Assembly (NCBI GenBank): GCA_002354805.1 | Contig: DEMH01000009.1 | Span: 186,001 to 250,000, forward strand | Reading direction: 5' to 3' | DNA length: 64,000 bases | Source of the DNA: Gammaproteobacteria bacterium UBA2675 | Lineage (GTDB): Bacteria; Pseudomonadota; Gammaproteobacteria; Pseudomonadales; Pseudohongiellaceae | In this document: positions 16,610-25,115 of the stretch, in pieces | How positions within the stretch are numbered: position 1 is the first letter of the stretch | Layout of the letters: every line of letters starts with the position of its first letter | Translations under genes and position numbers: made by a program | The notes under the pieces: generated by a model | What the model was told of the DNA's origin: nothing | What the model saw: only the letters and a program-made list of their open reading frames with translations | Database searches by the model: none

Positions 16610-18224
16610 GCGATTCAGATATCCTGACAAAATGAACAAACATTTCAGATTGGTCGCTGTAGCTGGCATCCAGGGATTGATCCGGATTTGCATTAAACGG
16701 ATTCGATGATGAGTTGTCATAGACAGTTTCTGCTGTCAGCACGGTGCCAGCGGGCAACAGTTTCTCTGCGGCAGCCCGATAGTCCAGCTGCCAGTTGTAA
16801 TTAAAATTGGCCACGTTTATAAGGGACTCCTGGCGCCCATCCGGATAGGTAGCCGTCAGGTTCATGCTTTTTCCGCGACTGTGGGCGTGGGGTGAATAAC
16901 TTTCCAGTCGTGCATCCTGTGTCAGCGGCTCGGATTGAAGTGTTTCGATATGATTGGCGGCATTGGCCGGGATATTAAGTTCGGGCTTCTCCAGCATGAC
17001 GGTTCGCAATTGCCGCGCAGGTGCTTCGTCATGAAAATACAAACCAATCTGAGAGCGGTCAACTGTCTCACGGCCTGAGGTCAGATAACGCAGTTTAAAA
17101 GCCAGGTCGCGATCAGCACTCAGCAGGAAGCCGGTGTCATCACCAAACTGGTCACTGTGTTCGCCAGGCACATAAACACTGATGTACTGCGCATTGTCCC
17201 CAGAGATCAGGGCATCGGGATCTGCCGCTGTCACCGATTCTTCCACTGCATAAACCAACAGGCTGTGCAGCACACTGCGATCACCCACCTTGTAAGAGAT
17301 GGCGCGCAACCAGCGATCTTCGGCTAAATCCAGAGCAACTTTTTCTACCAGGAAGTCGACATTACCCGTGGCAGGTATCTGTTGTTCCGGGACATCCACA
17401 ATCAGGTTCGGTTCGCCCAGAGGCCAGTCTTCCATCGGCGCAGGCGGAACAAGCAGCGGATCTTCGCTGCCATCATTGGGCGCACCACGGTCTATCCAGG
17501 CAATCAGCATGGCCATTTCGGCATCGCTGAGCTCATGGGTTCGCAGCCAGTTACCGACGGCATTATCGATCTGTCCTGGCGGCATTCGACGCGTGATCAG
17601 CACTTCCCGCATCATCGGGCTCCACCCCATCACCATGATATGGCGATTCATCGCCCAGGGCGCCAATCCGTTTTCAATGTGGCAGTAAGCGCAACGTCTT
17701 TGCAACAGGGGCGCAATGTCGTCCTGGTAGGAAATACCACGCTCGTCCAATGCGGCAAGAAAGTGAAAGTCGATGGCCGTTCCGTGCTCAGGAGTCTCGA
17801 ATCCGGCAATGGCGGCATCCTTGAAATCGACGGATGCGGGGTCCAGCGTGACCAGTTCTCCCAGTCTGGTGAAACCGAGTGTACCGGCAACCGTCTGTGA
17901 GCCGTCGATCAGCACGGGCAGGTTTCCTGGTGATTCAGTCTGATTACGAATTTCGTCGGCTGAGTCGGTCGCGTTCAGCAACAGACAGGTCAACTGTGAG
18001 GGCTCAGCCTGATCGCAGGCGTCGGCAAATTGTCGGGCCACGGCGAGGGATTCAGCATCATGATAAGAAAATGTAAGCACGGCGACAGTCTCCACATTCC
18101 TGTACCGGTACAGGTGATGGAACTGGCCATGCTGGTCAATCAGTCCAAAGTCTGCGGCGCTGGCGCGCGGGCTGGCGGCCAGCAGCAGAGTGGTCACTAC
18201 AACTGTGATCAGGGCGAATCGCAT
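16584..18224 (-). CDS. Periplasmic redoxin / cytochrome c / copper-monooxygenase-like fusion protein
   Basis: A 546-residue exported protein (signal peptide 1-23). The order is a thioredoxin-like domain (about 25-150) without a CxxC motif, a c-type haem site CAYCH (178-182) followed by MPPG (Met214) as a possible axial ligand, and a copper type II ascorbate-dependent monooxygenase (PHM/DBH-like) domain (about 265-540). In the last domain the CuM ligands are visible as HAH (446-448) and Met528. The CuH positions, normally a His pair and a third His, read Leu319-His320 and Arg379 (LRYLTSGRE). The usual two-copper chemistry is therefore doubtful. It lies next to copA/cueR, which fits a copper-linked periplasmic role. 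Substrate unknown. Confidence 0.78.
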   Translation of the reverse strand: MRFALITVVVTTLLLAASPRASAADFGLIDQHGQFHHLYRYRNVETVAVLTFSYHDAESLAVARQFADACDQAEPSQLTCLLLNATDSADEIRNQTESPGNLPVLIDGSQTVAGTLGFTRLGELVTLDPASVDFKDAAIAGFETPEHGTAIDFHFLAALDERGISYQDDIAPLLQRRCAYCHIENGLAPWAMNRHIMVMGWSPMMREVLITRRMPPGQIDNAVGNWLRTHELSDAEMAMLIAWIDRGAPNDGSEDPLLVPPAPMEDWPLGEPNLIVDVPEQQIPATGNVDFLVEKVALDLAEDRWLRAISYKVGDRSVLHSLLVYAVEESVTAADPDALISGDNAQYISVYVPGEHSDQFGDDTGFLLSADRDLAFKLRYLTSGRETVDRSQIGLYFHDEAPARQLRTVMLEKPELNIPANAANHIETLQSEPLTQDARLESYSPHAHSRGKSMNLTATYPDGRQESLINVANFNYNWQLDYRAAAEKLLPAGTVLTAETVYDNSSSNPFNANPDQSLDASYSDQSEMFVHFVRISESLRDAARTP

Positions 18225-18325
18225 AGCAGAAAAATCGTTATTGTTGTGTCTGTCTATTTAAGCACAGAGCCGTCACCAGGTAAGCCAGCAACAATACAAA
18301 CCCTGACGGATTTTCGAATTCAGCG

Positions 18326-20557
18326 CTATTTTTTGCGCAGTCTGAGTGCGTTAGCAACGACGAACACACTCGACATGGCCATCGCCCCCGCTGCCAGCAT
18401 GGGTGACAACAGCAGCCCGGTAACCGGGTACAACACGCCGGCGGCGACCGGAATCAGGCTGATGTTGTAAGCAAACGCCCAGAAAAGGTTCTGTTTGATA
18501 TTGTTTAATGTGGCCAGGCTGATGCCCAGTGCATTGACGACACCGTTCAGATCGTCCCCCATCAGCACCACATCTGCCGCCTCGATGGCGATATCGGTAC
18601 CGGTACCGACGGCAATACCCACATCTGCCGCAGCCAGCGCGGGTGCATCATTGATGCCATCACCCACGAAACTGAGCGTACCGTGCTGCCGACGGAGGTT
18701 TTGCAGGGCATCTACCTTGCCCTCTGGCAGCACTTCCGCTACAACCTCATCGATACCGAGCTGATGCGCGATGGCTTCAGCTGTGCCCCGGTTGTCGCCG
18801 GTAATCATGGCGACCTTAAGGCCCAACTCATGCAAGCCTTTAACAGCGGCTCGTGCAGACTCCTTGATAGTGTCGGCAACTGCCAGAGTGGCAGCGGGTT
18901 CTCCGTTGATGGCGGCGTAAAGCGGCGTAGCACCTTCTTTGGCCAGCAGCGAGCCCTGCTTCGCCATTTCAGTCAGCTCCGGGTATTTTTCCGCCAGAAA
19001 CCGATCGGCACCCACTTCGACCCTGACGCCGTTGACGAGCGCGGAGATCCCCATGCCTGGCGTTGCCTGAAACTCATCAGCAGGCAATAGCGCGATGCCC
19101 TGTTCCTGAGCAGCACTGACGATGGCTCGCGCAATGGGATGCTCCGAGTGCTGCTCGGCGGAGGCGATCAATTGCAAAACTTCCTCGTGCTGGCGGCTGC
19201 CGCGCAGAATCAACTCAATCAACTGCGGCTTGCCTTTGGTCAGGGTGCCAGTCTTGTCGAAGGCCACCACCCGCGTGTCACGTAACAGCTGCAGGGCCCG
19301 GCCTTTTCGCAGCAATACCCCCAGATCCGCCGCCCGGCCAATGCCGACCATGACCGACGTGGGTGTCGCCAGCCCCATGGCGCAGGGACAGGCTATGATC
19401 AGAACAGCGACCGCATTGATCAAAGCCATGGTGAATGCAGGCTCTGGTCCGACCAGCAGCCAGACCAGAAATGTCAGAGCAGCAATGCCCATGACAATCG
19501 GCACAAACACGGCCGTTACCCGGTCGACCAGTTGCTGGATCGGCAGTTTGGTATTCTGCGCTTCCTCGACCATCTGTACGATGCGGGCCAGCACCGTGTC
19601 ACCACCGACACGAGTGGCGCGAAACGACAGTCTGCCATTCTGGTTAACGGTACCACCAGTGAGCTCATCGCCTTCACGCTTGGCGACAGGCATCGCCTCG
19701 CCGGTCAGCATCGATTCATCGACATAGGAGTCTCCCGCCAGCACGATGCCATCAACGGCTATCCGCTCACCCGGGAATACGTGGATTGTGTCATTAAGCC
19801 TGATGTCTGACAGCGCTACTTCTTCTATGGCACCGTCTCTCTCAACCTTGGCTGATTTGACCTGCAGGTCCATCAGTTTGCGTATGGCGTCACCTGTTTT
19901 CCCTTTGGCGCGTGCCTCCAGCAGTCGACCCAGCAGAATCAGGGTGACGATCACTGCAGCGGCTTCAAAATAAACATGACGTGTCTGCTCTGGAATGAAA
20001 CTGCCGAACAATGTGACAAAAACCGAAAAACTCCAGGCAGCCAGAGAACCGAGTGCCACCAGCGAGTTCATGTCGGGCGCGCGGCGCAGCAGAGCCGGAA
20101 GACCTGCTTTCAGAAAGCGCCGGCCGGGCACAAATAATACAATGGAAGTAAGCACCAACTGCAGCCACCAGCTAGCGGTCTGGCCCAGCGTCTGCATCAC
20201 CCAGTGATGGAAGGCAGGCACGATATGCCCTCCCATTTCCAGCACAAAAACCGGCAGCGTCAACACGGCTGCCAGAATTACATCGCGTTTGAGCTCAGCT
20301 AATTCGCGATCGCGGTGCTGTTCCTCCTGCTGGTAGGAGCTCTCCTTTAGTGGTCGAGCCAGGTAGCCGACATCCGTGACAGCGTGCGCAATGGTCTCTA
20401 TGCTGGCGCCAGTGGACAGCGTGACTTCCGCGCGTCCTGTTGCCAGGTTGACCGAGGCTGCTTCCACGCCAGGCGCCTTTGCCAGGGCCTGTTCAACGCG
20501 ACGCACACAGGAGGCGCAGCTCATGCCTTCAATTGCCAGTTGTACTCGTTCACTCAT
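18326..20557 (-). CDS. copA: Cu(I)-exporting P1B-type ATPase CopA
   Basis: A 743-residue copper-transporting ATPase. One N-terminal heavy-metal-binding domain has GMSCASC (residues 10-16). Eight membrane helices follow, with the ion-path motif CPC (IACPCAMGLATPTS), the phosphorylation site DKTGTLTKG, the HP motif SEHPIARAI and the hinge GDGINDAPALAAADVGIA. It pumps Cu(I) from the cytoplasm to the periplasm. The start overlaps the 3' end of cueR by 8 bases, so regulator and pump share one transcript, controlled from the operator at 20997-21027. Confidence 0.96.
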   Translation of the reverse strand: MSERVQLAIEGMSCASCVRRVEQALAKAPGVEAASVNLATGRAEVTLSTGASIETIAHAVTDVGYLARPLKESSYQQEEQHRDRELAELKRDVILAAVLTLPVFVLEMGGHIVPAFHHWVMQTLGQTASWWLQLVLTSIVLFVPGRRFLKAGLPALLRRAPDMNSLVALGSLAAWSFSVFVTLFGSFIPEQTRHVYFEAAAVIVTLILLGRLLEARAKGKTGDAIRKLMDLQVKSAKVERDGAIEEVALSDIRLNDTIHVFPGERIAVDGIVLAGDSYVDESMLTGEAMPVAKREGDELTGGTVNQNGRLSFRATRVGGDTVLARIVQMVEEAQNTKLPIQQLVDRVTAVFVPIVMGIAALTFLVWLLVGPEPAFTMALINAVAVLIIACPCAMGLATPTSVMVGIGRAADLGVLLRKGRALQLLRDTRVVAFDKTGTLTKGKPQLIELILRGSRQHEEVLQLIASAEQHSEHPIARAIVSAAQEQGIALLPADEFQATPGMGISALVNGVRVEVGADRFLAEKYPELTEMAKQGSLLAKEGATPLYAAINGEPAATLAVADTIKESARAAVKGLHELGLKVAMITGDNRGTAEAIAHQLGIDEVVAEVLPEGKVDALQNLRRQHGTLSFVGDGINDAPALAAADVGIAVGTGTDIAIEAADVVLMGDDLNGVVNALGISLATLNNIKQNLFWAFAYNISLIPVAAGVLYPVTGLLLSPMLAAGAMAMSSVFVVANALRLRKK

Positions 20558-20957
20558 TACCAGTTACTCCAGGTTCGGAAAGCTCATCAATAATGACACA
20601 GTCAGGTGAGTCATCGCCTGCGCAGCGCGCGACAAGATCGTTAAGCATGGCCTGCATTTTTTTCAGGGCCAGCATCCGCTGGTCCAGTTCCTGCAGATGC
20701 TGCAGAGCCAGTTGCTTCACCTCTCGGCTGGCGCGGTGCGGGTTGTCGCGCAATTGCAGGAGGTCGCGAATCTGCGCAATTGAGAATCCCAGGCTGCGCG
20801 CGTGGCGAATAAACCCAAGCTGCTCCAGCTGGGCCGACGAATACTGCCGGTAACCTGCCTCGGTTCGCGCTGCCGCCTGGATCAGACCCACGTCTTCGTA
20901 GTGCCTTATCATCTTGCTGCTCAGCCCACTGTGCTGCGCGGCTTCACTGATTCGCAT
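20550..20957 (-). CDS. cueR: Copper-responsive MerR-family regulator CueR
   Basis: A MerR-type activator of 135 residues when started at the second of two adjacent ATGs. This aligns its metal-binding cysteines to Cys112 and Cys120, as in Escherichia coli CueR. The N-terminal winged helix is MRISEAAQHSGLSSKMIRHYEDVGLI, and the metal loop is CAGDDSPDC, diagnostic of Cu(I)/Ag(I) sensing. An ATG three bases upstream and a GTG at 20969 are alternatives. It overlaps copA by 8 bases and is expected to autoregulate the cueR-copA operon. Confidence 0.94.
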   Translation of the reverse strand: MRISEAAQHSGLSSKMIRHYEDVGLIQAAARTEAGYRQYSSAQLEQLGFIRHARSLGFSIAQIRDLLQLRDNPHRASREVKQLALQHLQELDQRMLALKKMQAMLNDLVARCAGDDSPDCVIIDELSEPGVTGNE

Positions 20958-20996
20958 CATGGTGATCACGGCTCCGTGTTGTTTACTTGTGAGCTT

Positions 20997-21027
20997 AGTT
21001 TGAACCTTCCCATAGTGGTAAGGTCAA
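20997..21027 (-). promoter_or_regulatory. CueR-type operator/promoter of the cueR-copA operon
   Basis: On the minus strand TTGACC (-35, 21022-21027) and CAAACT (-10, 20997-21002) are separated by the long 19-bp spacer that MerR-family activators require. The spacer region carries the inverted repeat ACCTTACC...GGGAAGGT, closely matching known CueR operators. It reads into cueR and then copA. This is a pattern match by eye. Confidence 0.88.
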
Positions 21028-21099
21028 GCACAGGATGCAAATAGCGGTTAAACTTCAGGACTGATCTGCTGGTTTGAGCCTGATACAGGAGTTAAACGG

Positions 21100-21747
21100 A
21101 TGAAATTGATACTTAAACCCTTGCTGGCGATGGCGGCGCTTGTGCTGCTGACTGCCTGCCAGTCAGCGTATTACGGGGCGATGGAACGATTGGGTGTGGC
21201 CAAGCGGGACATCATGGTAGACCGTGTTGAGGAGGCACAGGACGCACAGCAGGAAGGGCAGGAGCAATTTCAGAACGCCCTCGAGCAGTTCCGCAGTGTA
21301 GTTAATTTTGATGGTGGTGACCTGCAGCAGGTCTATGACCGCCTGGACGCAGAGTTTCAGCGCAGCGAACAGGCTGCCGATCGTATTCGTGATCGCATCG
21401 AAGCGGTAGAGAATGTAGCCGATGCACTGTTTGACGAATGGGAAGACGAGCTCGATCTTTATACCAATCAGCAATTGCGTCGCGACAGCGAGCAGCAGCT
21501 TCGCGCAACGCGCGAGCGCTACGATCAACTGGCGCGAGCAATGCAGCGCTCAGAAGCGACGCTGGACCCGGTACTCGACAGTCTGCGCGACAACGTACTG
21601 TATCTGAAGCACAATCTGAACGCCCGGGCAATTGCGTCGATACGTGGCGAGCTGGACACAATAGACGCAGATGTGGACGAATTGATGGCAGCTATGGAAG
21701 CAGCTATCGCAGAGTCAGATCGATTTATTGCGCAGATGCGAAGTTGA
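21100..21747 (+). CDS. DUF2959 family lipoprotein
   Basis: A 215-residue lipoprotein with signal MKLILKPLLAMAALVLLTAC and lipobox LTAC (Cys20). The mature protein is a highly charged, almost entirely helical coiled-coil-like chain (for example VDRVEEAQDAQQEGQEQFQNALEQF and AEFQRSEQAADRIRDRIEAVEN). It matches DUF2959, a proteobacterial family of unknown function. It is transcribed divergently from cueR and convergently with the TetR regulator 6 bp downstream. A structural or envelope role is inferred from the lipid anchor and coiled coil only. Confidence 0.85.
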   Translation: MKLILKPLLAMAALVLLTACQSAYYGAMERLGVAKRDIMVDRVEEAQDAQQEGQEQFQNALEQFRSVVNFDGGDLQQVYDRLDAEFQRSEQAADRIRDRIEAVENVADALFDEWEDELDLYTNQQLRRDSEQQLRATRERYDQLARAMQRSEATLDPVLDSLRDNVLYLKHNLNARAIASIRGELDTIDADVDELMAAMEAAIAESDRFIAQMRS

Positions 21748-21753
21748 GCTGAA

Positions 21754-22383
21754 TCAGGCTGACTGCCATTCCGCGTGGGCAAGCTTGTCCGGATCGATCG
21801 CCGCCTTGACCCAGAAATCAAAAGCGGCAAACACGCATTGCTCGCGTGTCATGCCAACTTTCTCGAAGGTTTTACGTCGTGCCGCATCCGTCATCAGCGT
21901 GAAGTAGCAGGACCAGGCAAACTCTGCATCAACATCGTCACGCAAATAGGGCGACAGCCGCTCGCGCATCGCGCGCATACTCTCGTAGAGTGAGTCGATG
22001 TACACCTTGTAAAGCTCGGGGTACCCGGTTTTCAGATCCAGCCAGAACGCCGAGGAGTACTGCGCATCGTTCTCAACCCAGACGCCAATCCGGTAGCGCA
22101 GAATCTCCATCAGGTCGTTGGTGCCATAAGCTGTAATGGGTTTGTGCACGCGGGCTTCCCAGCGGAAGACCAGCTCGTGTACCAGCGCTTCTTTGGTATC
22201 AAAGTATTTGTACAGGGTTTTGGTACTCATGCGCAGGCTGCGCGCCAGGTCGCTCATGGAGATTGAGCGGATACCCAAGACCCGCGCCTTGCGGGCAAAG
22301 GCGTCCACGATGCTGTTGGCCACGCGGGCGTTTTCATCATCGTGGATACGGGTAGTCAGCTTCTGTGCAAGATTGGTCGACAT
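21754..22383 (-). CDS. TetR/AcrR family transcriptional regulator
   Basis: A 209-residue regulator with an N-terminal TetR helix-turn-helix (GIRSISMSDLARSLRMSTKTLYKYFDTKEALVHELV) and a divergent C-terminal ligand domain. The ligand and targets are unknown. It follows the three-gene DUF1592/DUF1552 block on the opposite side of that operon's 3' end, with only 30 bp between them and on the same strand. It is therefore probably separately transcribed or read through from the operon. Confidence 0.85.
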   Translation of the reverse strand: MSTNLAQKLTTRIHDDENARVANSIVDAFARKARVLGIRSISMSDLARSLRMSTKTLYKYFDTKEALVHELVFRWEARVHKPITAYGTNDLMEILRYRIGVWVENDAQYSSAFWLDLKTGYPELYKVYIDSLYESMRAMRERLSPYLRDDVDAEFAWSCYFTLMTDAARRKTFEKVGMTREQCVFAAFDFWVKAAIDPDKLAHAEWQSA

Positions 22384-22413
22384 AGCACGTGATTATAGAT
22401 CAGCCTGCCCCCA

Positions 22414-23724
22414 TTAACGAGGGGGCAGAATCACCGCATCAGGACCAGCCTGTTGCTCGGCATTCGGGTCGATGACAATGCCGCCGACAATCTGGTAACG
22501 GCCAAGCGTTGGCTGCTCACGCGCTGGCAGTGGTGGTGCCTGATCCCGGTACGAGACGACTTGCGTGGCAATTTCTTTCGCATCAGGTGTTACAACAAAA
22601 GCTGGCAGTGCGTCGACCCGCAGCGCAAAAGAGATGTGAGTGTTGCCGCTGTCGTCCCGGCCGGCCTGTTGGCCATGATCGGGGTGATAGTCGGCGCTGC
22701 GTTTCAGCGCGTAGTAGACAGCGGGCAGTTCCACCCAGGTCAGGGATTCGATCACGGGACCACGTGCGTTTACCCAGCCGTCATAGACATCCCGCCACGG
22801 CCGGTAACCGCCGACGTAACCACGCAGACTGCCGTCTTCTTTCATCTCCAGACTGATCTGCGCTTCCAGTAATTCCAGGTCACGTGTGTAGCCGGGGTCG
22901 CGCAGGGTGGCCGTCACCGGTTCACGCGACTCGATAACGCCATCAACAGTGCGGGCCGGAAACAGACCTTCGTATTTGGCATGTGGGGCGATGCGGTAGG
23001 TATAGTCAGGCGAAATACTGCCATCGCCGCCTTTGACCATATTGTCTTCGCTCATGTAGAAGCCGACCATGACATTGTTGTCATTGAGCGGATCGTCGCC
23101 CTCGCCGGAAACCACAATCACCATGGTCCACGAGCCGTTGCGCATGCCGTCATTGAACTGCATGGCGCCGCTGGAAAGACGCTCTGGCCCCCGATAGGTT
23201 TTCCAGCAGCCCAGCGCCTTGTAGAAAGTATTATCAATGCCCGGCTCGCCGGTGGGGCTGGTAAAGCCGGTATCAGGATTGCCGTCCAGGTCAAGGCCCT
23301 CGGCAATCGAGCCGGTCATCGGATACAGACCGGGATCCGGGTAGGATTCCGGATTTGTGTAGATATTTGCTCTGTCCTTGCCGCGAAAGGCCATCTGGTT
23401 CTGCCCGTGAACCGGGCTGCGGGTCGGGTTGGCAGGGTTACGCAGCCATTCGGCCTCTTCACGCGTGTAGCCGGCATTAACGAGCACTTCCACCCAGTCC
23501 AGCTCGGGATTGACACCGTTCGGGCAGTCGCTGCCGGGACTCTCGATACCACTCTCGCCACCAAAATACATGGCTGGTTCATTCCATTCGATGACATAGG
23601 AACGCTGCCAGTCGGCCTGCGCGACCGTTGCCATGGTTGCCATTGCAGATGTCAGGACCGCAGTGCGGACCAGGCTGCCTGGTCGGTGAACCCTGGTCCG
23701 GCAGGAAGCTTGATAGTCTGTCAT
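22414..23724 (-). CDS. Secreted protein of unknown function linked to DUF1552/DUF1592 genes
   Basis: A 436-residue protein with an N-terminal signal (RTAVLTSAMATMATVAQA). No family was recognised. Two elements stand out: a cysteine in DCPNGVNPELDWVEVLVNAGYTREEAEWLRNP, and a region NNVMVGFYMSEDNMVKGGDGSISPDYTYRIAPHAKYEGLFPARTVDG that looks like a beta-rich domain. A repeated theme of describing a Gly/Asp/Asn-rich extracellular fold runs through the middle. It is the third gene of a compact operon, 11 bp after the DUF1552 gene, so it should work with those two proteins in the periplasm. Function not known. Confidence 0.7.
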   Translation of the reverse strand: MTDYQASCRTRVHRPGSLVRTAVLTSAMATMATVAQADWQRSYVIEWNEPAMYFGGESGIESPGSDCPNGVNPELDWVEVLVNAGYTREEAEWLRNPANPTRSPVHGQNQMAFRGKDRANIYTNPESYPDPGLYPMTGSIAEGLDLDGNPDTGFTSPTGEPGIDNTFYKALGCWKTYRGPERLSSGAMQFNDGMRNGSWTMVIVVSGEGDDPLNDNNVMVGFYMSEDNMVKGGDGSISPDYTYRIAPHAKYEGLFPARTVDGVIESREPVTATLRDPGYTRDLELLEAQISLEMKEDGSLRGYVGGYRPWRDVYDGWVNARGPVIESLTWVELPAVYYALKRSADYHPDHGQQAGRDDSGNTHISFALRVDALPAFVVTPDAKEIATQVVSYRDQAPPLPAREQPTLGRYQIVGGIVIDPNAEQQAGPDAVILPPR

Positions 23725-23735
23725 GTTTTGCCTCC

Positions 23736-25094
23736 TCAGGATGCCATCACATCGGTGATTGGACGGGCAGTGCGCATGGATCCGCTGCCGAATTCGCCAG
23801 CCGGTGCGCCGGCCAGTTGCATGGCCGTCAGAGAGACACGTGTCACTGATTCACCCGGGGCATGGACGTGATGCCCTGCTTTGTGACGGCCGCTGGCGCC
23901 ACCTGCCAGCATCATGGGGATGTTCTCCAGTGAGTGAATTTTGGCGTAGCCGGTATCGCTGAGTGCAAACACCAGGCAGTTGTCGAGCAGGGTGCCATTG
24001 CCTTCCTGTATGGCATCCAGCTCTTGCAGGAAGGCACCAAAGCCTTCCATTACCAGTCCGGCCAGTTTGCTGGTCTCCGGCTGATACCCCAGTTGCGAAT
24101 CGGTGGGTTCGTCGTGCGTTATCTGGTGATAGATCTTGCTCTGTCCAGGTACGTAGGTTTCTGATGTGCCACCAGTGTGGACGAAGTTGAAAACACGGGA
24201 CTGGTCGCAGGCCAGGCCCATGGCCAGCAGACGCGCCATGACCCGGGTATTGTTGTTAACGACGTCTACCGAGCCAGCGCGCGCCAGCTCAGGTGGCATA
24301 TCGGGAATTACACAGGCCTCACGCGGCTCAGGGCGCTGCAGCTGGACGGCCAGTTGATTTTCCATCTCGCGCAGCGAGGTGAAATACTGTTCCAGCTTTA
24401 TCTGATCCTCATGCCCGACGCTGCGCATCAGTGCCTGGCGCTGTTCTGTGACAGCCGACAGGACGCTCTGGCGCAGCATGATGGCAGGGTCCGGTGCCCA
24501 GTGATCACTGTTGGGATCCTGGAATCCCTCACCAAACAGGCGTTGATAAAGTGCCAGCGGTGTCTGGTCTGGCGATGCGAAGGTAGTGCCGGTTCGCGTC
24601 GAATAACTGATTGGGCGGCGCGAAATGGAAGCATCAATGTCCAGCACCTTGAATCGGGTGGCCCCACCGATGGCATCGGCAACGCGGGTATCCAGCGTGG
24701 CTCCATCGAAGCTGCCGCTGGCAGCAGGCGCAACGCCAGACAGAATGGAGGCGTGGCCACTCCAGTGCACCAGGTTCGGACGTGTGTCGGGTATGGCGCG
24801 AAAGCCGGAGAACACCGACACCTTGTGCTTGAATGCCGCAATCGCCTCGAGTTCGGGTGTAATCTCATAATCCGCACCAACTGTCTGCGGCACCCAGCGC
24901 GTACCTCCCGTGGGAGTATCGGTTAATCCGAGCCCCCAGAAGTAGGTGCCAAACCGGGTCGGAATAACGCTGCCGTCGGCATAGGCATTGCCGTTCTCAT
25001 TCAAAAACACATTCAGCAGCGGCAGACCCACGCCTACCGTGGCACCTCCCAGTATTCCTTTGAGGACCAAGCGACGATTTATTCTGGTTTTCAT
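23736..25094 (-). CDS. DUF1552 domain-containing exported protein
   Basis: A 452-residue protein matching DUF1552. The N-terminus has a twin-arginine-like signal (INRRLVLKGILGGATVGVGLPLL), so Tat export is likely. Features of the family are visible: RFGTYFWGLG, HWSGHASILSGVAP, DALDTRVADAIGG-like text (ATLDTRVADAIGG) and, near the end, ALSDTGYAKIHSLENIPMMLAGGASGRHKAGHHV, which resembles sulfatase/DUF1501-type metal-binding proteins. DUF1552 proteins nearly always occur with DUF1592 cytochrome-like partners, as here. Biochemical function is not established. It is 21 bp downstream of the DUF1592 gene. Confidence 0.88.
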   Translation of the reverse strand: MKTRINRRLVLKGILGGATVGVGLPLLNVFLNENGNAYADGSVIPTRFGTYFWGLGLTDTPTGGTRWVPQTVGADYEITPELEAIAAFKHKVSVFSGFRAIPDTRPNLVHWSGHASILSGVAPAASGSFDGATLDTRVADAIGGATRFKVLDIDASISRRPISYSTRTGTTFASPDQTPLALYQRLFGEGFQDPNSDHWAPDPAIMLRQSVLSAVTEQRQALMRSVGHEDQIKLEQYFTSLREMENQLAVQLQRPEPREACVIPDMPPELARAGSVDVVNNNTRVMARLLAMGLACDQSRVFNFVHTGGTSETYVPGQSKIYHQITHDEPTDSQLGYQPETSKLAGLVMEGFGAFLQELDAIQEGNGTLLDNCLVFALSDTGYAKIHSLENIPMMLAGGASGRHKAGHHVHAPGESVTRVSLTAMQLAGAPAGEFGSGSMRTARPITDVMAS

Positions 25095-25115
25095 GATTCT
25101 CTCCCCCTGATTCTG

